Shown here: positions 24,447 through 33,009 of the stretch, piece after piece
How the letters are laid out: every line of letters begins with the position of its first letter
How positions within the stretch are numbered: the first letter of the stretch is position 1
Assembly: GCF_030209355.1 (NCBI RefSeq)
Contig: NZ_JARVSF010000045.1
Location: 33,669-97,668, forward strand
Length of the DNA stretch: 64,000 nt
DNA from: Pseudarthrobacter sp. fls2-241-R2A-127
GTDB lineage: Bacteria; Actinomycetota; Actinomycetes; Actinomycetales; Micrococcaceae
Direction: 5' to 3'
Translations under genes and position numbers: made by a program
The notes under the pieces: generated by a model
The model's database searches: none
Told to the model about the DNA's origin: nothing
The model's input: the letters and a program-made list of their open reading frames with translations, nothing else

Positions 24447-25430
24447 ATGCTCAAATACCTCGCCAAGCGCGGCATTACCTACGTGGTGATGATCTTCCTC
24501 ACCACGTCCGCCGGCTACTTCCTGGCTGTCAGTTCACTCAAGCCGGCACTCCTCGAGCAGGAACGCATCCCCCGGCCCACCCCGGAACAGGTCGCCAACT
24601 CCATGCGGCTCAAGGGCCTGGACCCGGACCTCAGCCCGTGGGAGCGTTACGTTGACTGGCTCACCGGCATCATCACCCGCTGGGACTGGGGCCGGAGCCC
24701 CAACGGCGCCTACATCAACGCCGAGTTTGGGGACCGCGTCTGGATCTCCACCCGCCTCTTCCTGGCCTCGATCATCCTGACCCTGGTCATCGGCGTCGCC
24801 CTGGGCGTGTACTCGGCGGCGCGGCAGTACAAGTTCCAGGACCGGGTCATCACGTCCTACAGCTACCTCGCCTACATCGTGCCCGCACCCATCGCCTACT
24901 TCCTGGTGCAGCTCGGTGCCATCAACATCAACGAATCCGTCGGTGACCGGATCTTCTTCGTCACGGGCATCTCAACCCCCGGTGTTGCGCCCGGCTGGCC
25001 GCAGTTCGCCGACCTGATGGCGCACTACGTGGTGCCGACCGTGGCCATCACCCTGGTGGGCTGGGGCGCCTACCAGATCGCCCAGCGGCAGTACCTGCTG
25101 GACAACGTCAACGCCGATTTCGTCCGCACCGCCCGGGCCAAGGGCCTGAGCCGGAACCAGGCCATCGCACGGCACGCGCTCCGGGTTTCCTTCATCCCGG
25201 TGGCCCAGAGCATCGCCTTCACCATCCCGGCCATCTTCGCCGGCGGTTTCTTCGCCGAGAAGATCTTCGCGTGGCCCGGTGTGGGGTCCTGGAGTATCGA
25301 CGCCATCTCGCTGCAGGACGTCAATGCCGCCACCGCCACGCTCGCTTACGGCTCAGTGATCTTCGCCCTGGGCGCCATCCTGGCGGACTTCGCCACCACG
25401 CTTGTCGACCCGAGAGTGCGGGTGCAGTAG
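24447..25430 (+). CDS. Peptide/oligosaccharide ABC transporter permease (DppB/OppB type)
   Basis: 327 residues, six membrane helices expected: one at about 10-30, then a long periplasmic loop, then five between about 100 and 320. The EAA-like coupling loop is DFVRTARAKGLSRNQAIARHALR, the usual contact with the ATPase in this family. AWPGVGSWSIDAISLQD near the C-terminus is typical of DppB proteins. First gene of a four-gene import operon followed at 2 bp by its partner permease. Confidence 0.93.
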   Translation: MLKYLAKRGITYVVMIFLTTSAGYFLAVSSLKPALLEQERIPRPTPEQVANSMRLKGLDPDLSPWERYVDWLTGIITRWDWGRSPNGAYINAEFGDRVWISTRLFLASIILTLVIGVALGVYSAARQYKFQDRVITSYSYLAYIVPAPIAYFLVQLGAININESVGDRIFFVTGISTPGVAPGWPQFADLMAHYVVPTVAITLVGWGAYQIAQRQYLLDNVNADFVRTARAKGLSRNQAIARHALRVSFIPVAQSIAFTIPAIFAGGFFAEKIFAWPGVGSWSIDAISLQDVNAATATLAYGSVIFALGAILADFATTLVDPRVRVQ

Positions 25431-25432
25431 CC

Positions 25433-26422
25433 ATGACCAACCTGAACGCCGTTGACCCGGCAGCCGTGGCGCAGGACGCGCACCTGGAAAGCGCCGACGT
25501 CGTCATTGGCAAGACCACCATCATCATCCGCCGGTTCCTGCGCAACAAGACGGCCGTGGCCGGCCTGGCCATCTTCGTTGCCCTGACCGTCTCCTCGTTC
25601 ATCGGGGGATTCTTCACCCAGTGGGACAAGGAGACCATCGATCCCTTCAACATCGGGATGCCGCCCTCCGCCGACCACTACCTCGGCACCTCCCAGGCGG
25701 GGATCGACCTCTACGCCATGACGGTCGAAGGAACCAGGATCTCCATCCTGATCGGCCTGGTGGTGGGCCTGGTATCGGTGCTGATCGCCGCCGTCTACGG
25801 CTGCACCATGGCCTACTTCGGCGGCAAAGTGGACAAGGTCATGCTCTTCATCCTGGAGGCGCTGATCATGATGCCGGCGCTCCTGGTGGTGGCCGTCGCC
25901 ACCAGCGGCGGAGCGGCGGGCCTCAAACGCGACCTCCCCTCCTGGCTGCTCCTGATCATCGTCCTGCTCGTGTTCAGCTGGATGGGAACCGCCCGGCTGA
26001 TCCGGTCCATGTCCATGTCCCTCATGCAGCGCGACTTCGTCAAGGCGGCCCAGTACATGGGCGTCCCGCCGCGCCGCATCGTGTGGCGGCACCTGGTTCC
26101 CAACATCGGCTCGCTGCTGATCCTGGACATCACCCGCGGCGTCACCGCAGCGATCCTGGCCGAGGTCGCCTTCTCCTTCATCGGCATCGGCATCAAGGTA
26201 CCGGACGTGAGCCTGGGCGTCCTGATCGGCCAGGCCACCTCCCAGGTCTCAACCTTCCCGTGGATGTTCTGGGTGCCGCTGACCGTAATGTTCCTGCTCA
26301 CAGGCTCGCTGGCCATGATGAACGACGGCCTCCGCGACGCCTTTGACCCCAGCTCCACTTCCAGCGGCAAAGCCAAAAAAGCCAAAGCCCGGACTATCCG
26401 TGCGGAGAAGAAGACGCCATGA
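25433..26422 (+). CDS. Peptide/oligosaccharide ABC transporter permease (DppC/OppC type)
   Basis: 329 residues. An N-terminal cytoplasmic segment precedes RRFLRNKTAVAGLAIFVALT (helix 1). The OppC signature HYLGTSQAGIDLYAMTVEGTRISILIG and the EAA loop DFVKAAQYMGVPPRRIVWRHLVPN are present. The C-terminus is a Lys/Ala-rich tail (about 310-329). ATG 25433 lies 2 bp after the DppB stop; its own stop overlaps the ATPase start (ATGA). Confidence 0.93.
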   Translation: MTNLNAVDPAAVAQDAHLESADVVIGKTTIIIRRFLRNKTAVAGLAIFVALTVSSFIGGFFTQWDKETIDPFNIGMPPSADHYLGTSQAGIDLYAMTVEGTRISILIGLVVGLVSVLIAAVYGCTMAYFGGKVDKVMLFILEALIMMPALLVVAVATSGGAAGLKRDLPSWLLLIIVLLVFSWMGTARLIRSMSMSLMQRDFVKAAQYMGVPPRRIVWRHLVPNIGSLLILDITRGVTAAILAEVAFSFIGIGIKVPDVSLGVLIGQATSQVSTFPWMFWVPLTVMFLLTGSLAMMNDGLRDAFDPSSTSSGKAKKAKARTIRAEKKTP

Positions 26423-28656
26423 GCAGCGAAACCACCACCGGAGCCACGGACCCGTCACGTTCAACCGTGGAGCGCCTGCACGTAGCAGGGCTGCACGCCC
26501 CCGGCGACGCCGTCCTGTCCGTCCGCGACCTGAACGTCCGGTTCAATACCGAAAACGGTGTTGTACACGCCGTCCGGGGCATCGATTTCGACCTGCTGCC
26601 CGGCCGCACCCTGGGAATTGTCGGGGAATCGGGCTCCGGCAAATCGGTCACATCGCTGGCCATCATGGGCCTGCTCGCGCCCACTGCGGAGGTCACCGGG
26701 TCCGTCCGGCTCAAGGGCCGTGAGCTGCTTGGGCTGAGCGACAAAGCCATGTGCGAATACCGGGGCAACGAGCTCGCCATGGTCTTCCAGGACCCGTTGT
26801 CATCCCTCACCCCGGTGTTCACCGTGGGCACCCAGATCATCGAAGCACTCACCATCCACAACCCCACGATGAGCAAGAAGGCCAAGGAAGCCCGCGCCGT
26901 CGAACTCCTGGCCATGGTGGGAATCCCCAGCCCCAAGGACCGGCTCAAAGCCTTCCCGCATGAATTCTCCGGCGGCATGCGCCAGCGGGTGATGATCGCG
27001 ATCGCCATCGCCAACAACCCGCGCGTCCTGATCGCTGATGAGCCGACGACGGCACTTGACGTCACCATCCAGGCCCAGGTCCTCGAGGTGTTGCACACCG
27101 CGCAGGAGGAGACCGGCGCGGCCGTCGTCATGATCACCCACGATCTGGGCGTGGTGGCCGGGATGGCCGACGACATCATGGTCATGTACGCAGGCAAGCC
27201 CGTGGAAACCGGGGCCGTGGACCACATTTACTACAACCCGCGGATGCCGTACACCATGGGCCTGCTCGGCGCCGTCCCGCGTGTGGACGTGGCCGAGAAA
27301 TCCTCGCTCGTGCCCATCGAGGGGATGCCGCCGAACCTGCTCCAGGCCCCCACCGGCTGCTCGTTCGCGCCCCGCTGTCCCTTGGCCTCGGACGCCTGCC
27401 TGGACGGCGAACCAGGCCTGGAGCCCGTGGACGGAGATGGCCTGCACCGCGCCGCCTGCATCAAGTCCGGCTCCCTCGGCGGCACGGTTGACGTGCACGA
27501 TGTCTTCGCCGCCCCGCCCGTACCCGTCTCACGCTTTGACGCCATCCCCCGGGCGGAACGGGCCACCGTCCTGCAGCTCACGGACGTCCGCAAGCACTTC
27601 CCGCTGACCAGGGGAGCGCTGATCAAGCGCAGGATCGGCACGGTCAAGGCGGTGGACGGCCTGAGCTTCGATATCCGCGAGGGCGAATGCTTCTCCATCG
27701 TTGGCGAGTCGGGCTCGGGAAAGACCACCACCCTCCTGGAAATCATGGAGTTCCACCCGGACCAGGACGGCGAGGTGGTGATCGGCGGCCTGAGCAACAA
27801 GCAGGCGGCTGATGCCAAGACCAAGGGCAAGATGCGCCGCGAACTCCAGATGGTCTTCCAGGACCCCACAGGTGCCCTGGACCCGCGCTTCACGGTCTAT
27901 GAAGTCCTTGCCGAACCACTGCAGAACGCGGGAATGGACCGGGGCGCCATCAAGAAGCGGGTGATGGAGCTGATGAAGCTCGTGGGCCTGCAGCCGGACC
28001 ACGTCAACCGTTTCCCCAACCAGTTCTCCGGTGGCCAGCGGCAGCGGATCGGGATCGCCCGGGCCCTGGCGGTGAACCCCAAACTGGTGGTCCTGGACGA
28101 GCCCGTCTCCGCCCTGGACGTATCGGTGCAGGCCGGCGTCATCAACCTCCTGGACCAACTCCGCGCTGAACTGGGCCTGAGCTACCTGCTGGTCGCCCAC
28201 GACCTCTCGGTAGTACGCCACATTTCCAACCGCGTGGCGGTGATGTACCTCGGAAAGATCGTGGAGATCGGAGCCGTGGACCGGGTTTTCGACAACCCCC
28301 GCCACCCCTACACCCGCGCCCTCCTGTCCGCCATCCCGGTACCCGATCCGCAACTGGAGAAGACCCGCGAACGCATCATCCTCCAAGGCGACCTGCCGTC
28401 TCCGCTGCAGGCCCCCAAAGGCTGCAACTTCGCCACCCGCTGCCCGGTGTTCGCCGCGCTGCCGCCCGCGAAGCAGGAAAAATGCCTCACCCTGGAACCG
28501 CTCCTGGAAGCCGCTGCGCCCTCGGCGGCCGTGCAGGCCCTGGAGCAGGCTCCCTTGCCTGCGCCGGACCAGCAATTCGCCTGCTTCTACCCGGACGGGG
28601 AAATTGATGAGGACATGCTGGTGGTCCACGAACCGGCGGACCACCTTACGCCCTAG
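26419..28656 (+). CDS. Fused dual ATP-binding protein of peptide ABC importer (DppD-DppF)
   Basis: 745 residues carrying two full ABC domains. Domain 1 has Walker A GESGSGKS (69-76), signature FSGGMRQRV and Walker B VLIADEPTTALD. Domain 2 has Walker A GESGSGKT (429-436), signature FSGGQRQRIGIARAL and Walker B LVVLDEPVSALD. Each half ends in the Cys-containing extension of the Opp/Dpp group (CSFAPRCPLASDAC and CNFATRCPVF), which can bind an Fe-S cluster in some relatives. One polypeptide therefore replaces the usual DppD and DppF pair. Starts inside the permease stop (ATGA). Confidence 0.94.
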   Translation: MSSETTTGATDPSRSTVERLHVAGLHAPGDAVLSVRDLNVRFNTENGVVHAVRGIDFDLLPGRTLGIVGESGSGKSVTSLAIMGLLAPTAEVTGSVRLKGRELLGLSDKAMCEYRGNELAMVFQDPLSSLTPVFTVGTQIIEALTIHNPTMSKKAKEARAVELLAMVGIPSPKDRLKAFPHEFSGGMRQRVMIAIAIANNPRVLIADEPTTALDVTIQAQVLEVLHTAQEETGAAVVMITHDLGVVAGMADDIMVMYAGKPVETGAVDHIYYNPRMPYTMGLLGAVPRVDVAEKSSLVPIEGMPPNLLQAPTGCSFAPRCPLASDACLDGEPGLEPVDGDGLHRAACIKSGSLGGTVDVHDVFAAPPVPVSRFDAIPRAERATVLQLTDVRKHFPLTRGALIKRRIGTVKAVDGLSFDIREGECFSIVGESGSGKTTTLLEIMEFHPDQDGEVVIGGLSNKQAADAKTKGKMRRELQMVFQDPTGALDPRFTVYEVLAEPLQNAGMDRGAIKKRVMELMKLVGLQPDHVNRFPNQFSGGQRQRIGIARALAVNPKLVVLDEPVSALDVSVQAGVINLLDQLRAELGLSYLLVAHDLSVVRHISNRVAVMYLGKIVEIGAVDRVFDNPRHPYTRALLSAIPVPDPQLEKTRERIILQGDLPSPLQAPKGCNFATRCPVFAALPPAKQEKCLTLEPLLEAAAPSAAVQALEQAPLPAPDQQFACFYPDGEIDEDMLVVHEPADHLTP

Positions 28657-28708
28657 GATTTTTTTCGACCCCACCCGCACCACCACTCGCACCAATGAAG
28701 GGAAAACC

Positions 28709-30424
28709 ATGAGGAAACTGAACAGGATCGGCGGGGCAGCAGCCATTGCTGCTGCACTGACGCTGACGGCCTGCGGCGGTGGCGGTGCCAGCGGCCCCGA
28801 AACAGCCAAGGGGCAGGAGGCAGGCAGCGACCTGTCCAAGCTGATCAGCATCAATGAGAAGCCGGCAGCCGACCTCCAGCAGGGCGGCAAGGTGACCCTC
28901 CCGCTGGGCAATATCGGCCCGGACTTCAACGGCTTCTCCAACAACGGAAACAGCGCGGACAACTCCGCCCTGCAGATTCCCATGAACCCGGTCGCCATGA
29001 ACAGCGGCGGCATCGGCGGCTGCTGGAAGGTGGACTTCAAGGGCAAGGTCACCCCTAACACGGACTTCTGCGAGTCCGTGAAGAGCGAGGTGAAGGACGG
29101 CAAGCAGACCATCACCATCGAGGTCAACCCCAAGGCCACCTACAACGACGGCACCCCAATTGACGTCAAGGCCTTCAAGAACACCTGGAACATCCTCAAG
29201 AGCCCGGACGCCGGCTACGACATCGTCAGCTCCGGAGCGTACGAATTCGTTGATTCCGTTGAGGCCGGCAGCAGCGACAAGGAAGTCATCGTCAAGACGT
29301 CCCGCCCGGTCTTCCCGGTGGATTCACTGTTCTTCGGACTGATCCACCCCGCGGTCAACACCCCTGAAATCTTCAACAACGGCTTCAACGGCAACCTGCA
29401 CCCGGAGTGGATGGCCGGACCCTTCAAGCTGGACCAGTACGACACCGCCGCCAAGACCGTAACCCTGGTTCCGAACGAGAAGTGGTGGGGCCAGAAGCCG
29501 GTCCTGTCGAATGTGACCTTCCGCCAGCTGGAAACCAGCGCCCAGATCGCCGCCTTCAAGAACGGTGAAATCGATGCCATGTCCGCCAACACCATCTCGC
29601 TGTACAAGCAGCTGGACGGCACCAAGGACTCGGACATCCGCCGCGGCCAGCGCCTCTTCGCCGGTGGCCTGAACCTCAACGCCCAGCGCATCACGGACGT
29701 CAACGTGCGCAAGGCCATCTTCGCCGCCGTCGACCGCGAAGCAATCCGCAAGGTCCGCTTCAACGGCCTGAACTGGGAGGAACCCAGCTCCGGTTCCATG
29801 ATGCTCCTGCCGTTCTCCGAGTACTACCAGGACAACTACCCGGTCAAGGAAACCGGCCCCGACGCCGCCAAGAAGGTCCTCACCGACGCCGGCTACAGCC
29901 CCAACGCCAGCGGCATCATGGAAAAGGACGGCAAGCCCGCCGCCTTCAAGATCAGCAACTTCGGCGACGATCCCACCACCCTGGCCGTGGCACAGACCCT
30001 GCAGAAGCAGCTCCAGGCCGGCGGCATGGATGTGGGCATCGACCAGCGCGCGTCCGCCGACTTCGGCAAGGTCCTGGGCAGCCGCGAGTTCGACTTGAGC
30101 ATCTCCGGCTACACCGTAGGCCCGGATGCCACCGACGCCGTCAAGCAGTACTACGACTCCAAGGTCAACGAGAACAAGCTCGGTGACGCCGACCTGGACA
30201 AGAAGATCGCCGACCTCGCCTCCATCGAGGACAACGCAGCGCGCAACAAGGCTGCCATGGACGTGGAGAAGGAACACATGGCGAAGTACTACTCCATGGG
30301 CGTGGTCTTCAACGGCCCGCAGATCTCCTTCGTCCGCACCGGCCTGGCCAACTACGGCCCGTCGCTCTTCCAGAGCACCTCGCAGGTCCCGGACTGGACC
30401 ACCATCGGCTGGGAAAAGAAGTAA
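28709..30424 (+). CDS. ABC transporter substrate-binding lipoprotein, family 5
   Basis: 571 residues. The signal peptide ends in a lipobox, LTLTACGGG (Cys about 23), so the mature protein is lipid-anchored outside the membrane. The body has family 5 features, including the ATYNDGTPIDVKAFKNTWN region and FRQLETSAQIAAFKNGEIDAM. It should capture peptides or related solutes for the permeases upstream. It is the last gene, 52 bp after the ATPase; AAGGGA precedes the ATG at 28709. A strong terminator follows. Confidence 0.93.
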   Translation: MRKLNRIGGAAAIAAALTLTACGGGGASGPETAKGQEAGSDLSKLISINEKPAADLQQGGKVTLPLGNIGPDFNGFSNNGNSADNSALQIPMNPVAMNSGGIGGCWKVDFKGKVTPNTDFCESVKSEVKDGKQTITIEVNPKATYNDGTPIDVKAFKNTWNILKSPDAGYDIVSSGAYEFVDSVEAGSSDKEVIVKTSRPVFPVDSLFFGLIHPAVNTPEIFNNGFNGNLHPEWMAGPFKLDQYDTAAKTVTLVPNEKWWGQKPVLSNVTFRQLETSAQIAAFKNGEIDAMSANTISLYKQLDGTKDSDIRRGQRLFAGGLNLNAQRITDVNVRKAIFAAVDREAIRKVRFNGLNWEEPSSGSMMLLPFSEYYQDNYPVKETGPDAAKKVLTDAGYSPNASGIMEKDGKPAAFKISNFGDDPTTLAVAQTLQKQLQAGGMDVGIDQRASADFGKVLGSREFDLSISGYTVGPDATDAVKQYYDSKVNENKLGDADLDKKIADLASIEDNAARNKAAMDVEKEHMAKYYSMGVVFNGPQISFVRTGLANYGPSLFQSTSQVPDWTTIGWEKK

Positions 30425-30446
30425 CCACCCGCAACCCGATCGAGAA

Positions 30447-30481
30447 GCCGGCACCCCTGGTCACGCACCAGGGATGCCGGC
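30447..30481 (+). terminator. Terminator of the peptide ABC operon
   Basis: GCCGGCACCCCTGGT (30447-30461) pairs with ACCAGGGATGCCGGC (30467-30481), 14 of 15 positions, with a 5-nt loop, followed by CCCCGTTT. Confidence 0.8.
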
Positions 30482-30520
30482 CCCGTTTAACGCTGCCTAC
30501 CCCGGGGTAGCGTAGCTTCC

Positions 30521-31603
30521 ATGACCGGAACTGAAGGCAGCCCCCGCACCATCCGCACCGCCGTCGTCGGCTACGGGCTGGCAGGGAGCGTGTTCCACGC
30601 CCCGTTGCTGGCGGCCAACGGCAGCTACTCACTGGACGTCATTGCCACGTCCGACGCCGGGCGGCAGGCGGCTGCCGCATCCCGGCATCCGGGGGCGGAC
30701 ATCGTGCCGGATGGCGCCGCCGCCCTGGAGCGGGCAGCGGTCCTTGACCTGGTGGTCCTGGCAACCCCGCCGGAGACGCACTATCCGCTGGCCAAGGCTG
30801 CGCTGCAGGCGGGACTGGATGTGGTGGTGGATAAACCGTTCGCCGTGACCAGTGCCCAAGGGGAGGAACTGGTTGAGGCGGCACGGCAGCTGGGCCGGGT
30901 CCTGACGGTGTTCCACAACCGGAGGTGGGACGGTGATTTCCTGACGTTGCGGAAACTGCTGGCCGCCCGGGCCCTGGGCGGGGTGACGCGCTTCGAGTCC
31001 AGGTTCGAGCGCTGGCAGCCCACCATCGCCAAGCCCTGGAAAGCGCGGGCCACCGCCGCGGACGGGGGAGGGGTCCTTTTCGACCTTGGCAGCCACCTGG
31101 TTGACCAGGCGCTGCAGCTGTTCGGTCCCGCTACGGTGGCCCACGCCGAGCTGGCGGCGCGGCGGTCCGATGAACGGGCGGATGACGACGTCTTCCTGGT
31201 CCTGCGGCACCATTCGGGCGTGACCAGCCACCTGACCATGAACATGCAGTGCGCGCAGCAGGGGCCGCGCTTCCGGGTGCTGGGTTCGGTGGGCGGGTAC
31301 ACCAAGAACGGGGTGGACCCGCAGGAGCCCTACCTTGCCGCCGGCGGCAGCCCCCTGGATCCCGGGTACGGGCAGGAAGCGCTGGAATGGGCGGGGCAGC
31401 TGGGCCGTGACGGCCACCTGGACGCCCTGCCCACCGAGCGCGGAGCCTATCCGGAGTTCTACCGGATCCTGGCCGAAAAGATCCTCGACGGCGGCGCGCA
31501 GTCATCCCTGCCCCTTCCGGTCGATCCGGAAGACGCCGTCGAGGTCCTCAAGCTGATCGAGGCCGCCCGGGAACTGGTTAAAAACCAATCGATTGCTCCG
31601 TAG
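30521..31603 (+). CDS. Gfo/Idh/MocA-family oxidoreductase
   Basis: 360 residues. The N-terminal Rossmann domain begins TAVVGYGLAGSVFHAPLL; VVLATPPETHYPLAKAALQAGLDVVVDKPFAV contains the conserved EKP-like motif as DKP, with the family's catalytic lysine. The C-terminal domain (about 135-355) contains GGGVLFDLGSHLVDQAL with the usual histidine. Substrate unknown (sugar, cyclitol or similar). Its last four codons and stop lie inside a 28-bp inverted repeat. Confidence 0.9.
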   Translation: MTGTEGSPRTIRTAVVGYGLAGSVFHAPLLAANGSYSLDVIATSDAGRQAAAASRHPGADIVPDGAAALERAAVLDLVVLATPPETHYPLAKAALQAGLDVVVDKPFAVTSAQGEELVEAARQLGRVLTVFHNRRWDGDFLTLRKLLAARALGGVTRFESRFERWQPTIAKPWKARATAADGGGVLFDLGSHLVDQALQLFGPATVAHAELAARRSDERADDDVFLVLRHHSGVTSHLTMNMQCAQQGPRFRVLGSVGGYTKNGVDPQEPYLAAGGSPLDPGYGQEALEWAGQLGRDGHLDALPTERGAYPEFYRILAEKILDGGAQSSLPLPVDPEDAVEVLKLIEAARELVKNQSIAP

Positions 31604-31647
31604 TTGTCGTTCTGGGGGTCCAAAACGACAAGTACGGAGCAATCGAT
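31588..31647. terminator. Near-perfect 28-bp hairpin between convergent genes
   Basis: Arms 31588-31615 and 31620-31647 pair at 26 of 28 positions around a GGGT loop. The outer part is ATCGATTGCTCCGTA against TACGGAGCAATCGAT and the inner part TTGTCGTTCTGG against CCAAAACGACAA. It fills the whole gap between the MocA gene and ald; the MocA stop codon lies within the left arm. No T-run, so it could be a bidirectional terminator or a REP/MITE-like repeat element. Confidence 0.7.
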
Positions 31648-31656
31648 GAAGGGTGA

Positions 31657-32775
31657 CTAGGCGGAAACCAGTTCGTGCCAGTCGGAAACGAGGGGCAGGT
31701 TGTGGGCCTCGGACACGGAGTGGTGTGCCACGTGGCCGGCGGCGATGTTGAGGCCGGCGGCCAGGGCGGGGTCGCGGTCAAAAGCGGCTTTGACGCCCAG
31801 GTTGGCCAGGGACACCGCGTAGCGCAGCGTGACGTTGGTCAGTGCGTAAGTGGAGGTGTTGGGGACGGCGCCGGGCATGTTGGCCACGCAGTAGAAGATG
31901 GTGTTGTGCACCTTGTAAGTGGGTTCCTGGTGCGTGGTGGGGTGCGTGTCCTCGAAGCAGCCGCCCTGGTCCACGGCGATATCCACCAGGACCGAGCCGG
32001 GCTTCATGCGGGCCACGAGGTCGTTGGTGACCAGCTTGGGGGCCTTGGCGCCGGGGATGAGGACGGAACCGATCACCAGGTCTGCGTCAACCACTGACTT
32101 TTCGATCTCGTACTTGTTGGAGGCAACGGTCTTCAGCCGGCCCTGGTACTGGGCATCGAGTTCGCGCAGCCGGTTGATGTTGATGTCCAGGATGGTCACG
32201 TCAGCGCCGAGGCCCAGGGCCATGGCGGCGGCGTTGGTGCCGGCCACCCCGGCGCCCAGGACAACCACCTTCGCGGGGCGCACGCCCGGGACGCCGCCCA
32301 GCAGCACGCCCTTGCCGCCGGCCGGTGCCATCAGCGAGGTGGCGCCCACCTGGACGGACAGGCGCCCGGCCACCTCGGACATCGGGGCCAGCAGCGGCAG
32401 CGAGCGGCCCTCCTGCACGGTCTCGTAGGCGATCGCGGTGACGCCGGAGTTGATGAGCGCCTGGGTCAGTTCGGGCTCGGCCGCGAGGTGCAGGTAGGTG
32501 AAGAGGATCAGGCCCTTGCGGAAGCGGTGGTACTCGGACTTGATGGGCTCCTTGACCTTCATCACCATGTCGGCGCGGGACCAGACGTCGTCAGCCTCAT
32601 TGACGATCTCGGCACCGGCGATCGCGTACTCCTCGTCGGTGATGCCCGAGCCCAGGCCGGCACCGCGCTCCACCAGTACGGTGTGGCCGTGGGTGCGGAA
32701 CTCGTGGACGCCGGCCGCGGTGATGGCCACGCGGAATTCGTTGTTCTTGATTTCTTTGGGGACGCCGATGATCAT
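31657..32775 (-). CDS. ald: Alanine dehydrogenase
   Basis: 372 residues. It interconverts L-alanine and pyruvate with NAD and ammonia. IIGVPKEIKNNEFRVAITAAGV at the N-terminus, KVKEPIKSEYHRFRKGLILFTYLHLA, VVLGAGVAGTNAAAMALGLGADVT (NAD loop) and DIAVDQGGCFEDTHPTTH match Ald closely. A second ATG four codons upstream exists, but the inner ATG (32775) has GGAG at 6 nt and begins the conserved strand. Divergent from a PucR-type regulator, as in other actinobacteria. Confidence 0.96.
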   Translation of the reverse strand: MIIGVPKEIKNNEFRVAITAAGVHEFRTHGHTVLVERGAGLGSGITDEEYAIAGAEIVNEADDVWSRADMVMKVKEPIKSEYHRFRKGLILFTYLHLAAEPELTQALINSGVTAIAYETVQEGRSLPLLAPMSEVAGRLSVQVGATSLMAPAGGKGVLLGGVPGVRPAKVVVLGAGVAGTNAAAMALGLGADVTILDININRLRELDAQYQGRLKTVASNKYEIEKSVVDADLVIGSVLIPGAKAPKLVTNDLVARMKPGSVLVDIAVDQGGCFEDTHPTTHQEPTYKVHNTIFYCVANMPGAVPNTSTYALTNVTLRYAVSLANLGVKAAFDRDPALAAGLNIAAGHVAHHSVSEAHNLPLVSDWHELVSA

Positions 32776-32925
32776 CGTCTGCTCCATTTTTTGGGGCCGG
32801 TGGGCCGGTTAATGCGGAAGGATTTGCGTGTTTCAACGATAAATCCGCCTGTGAGCCAGGCGACATGGGCCCGCTGCAGGCTGGATGGATGAACCGCGCC
32901 ATTCCGGTGTTTTTACCGTGCGAGG

Positions 32926-32941
32926 CTCGACACGTGTCGAG
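32926..32941 (+). promoter_or_regulatory. Palindrome between ald and its regulator
   Basis: CTCGACACGTGTCGAG is a perfect 16-bp palindrome midway in the 234-bp divergent region, 69 bp before the regulator gene. Likely binding site for the PucR-type regulator; related TGTCG and CGAGGC elements flank it. Confidence 0.5.
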
Positions 32942-33009
32942 TCCTGAAGCGTCAGGTGTCGCCTCGTGTTGGTTCGTCTGTCGGGCGGCGCAAGCAGTAG
33001 TGTGAGCCC

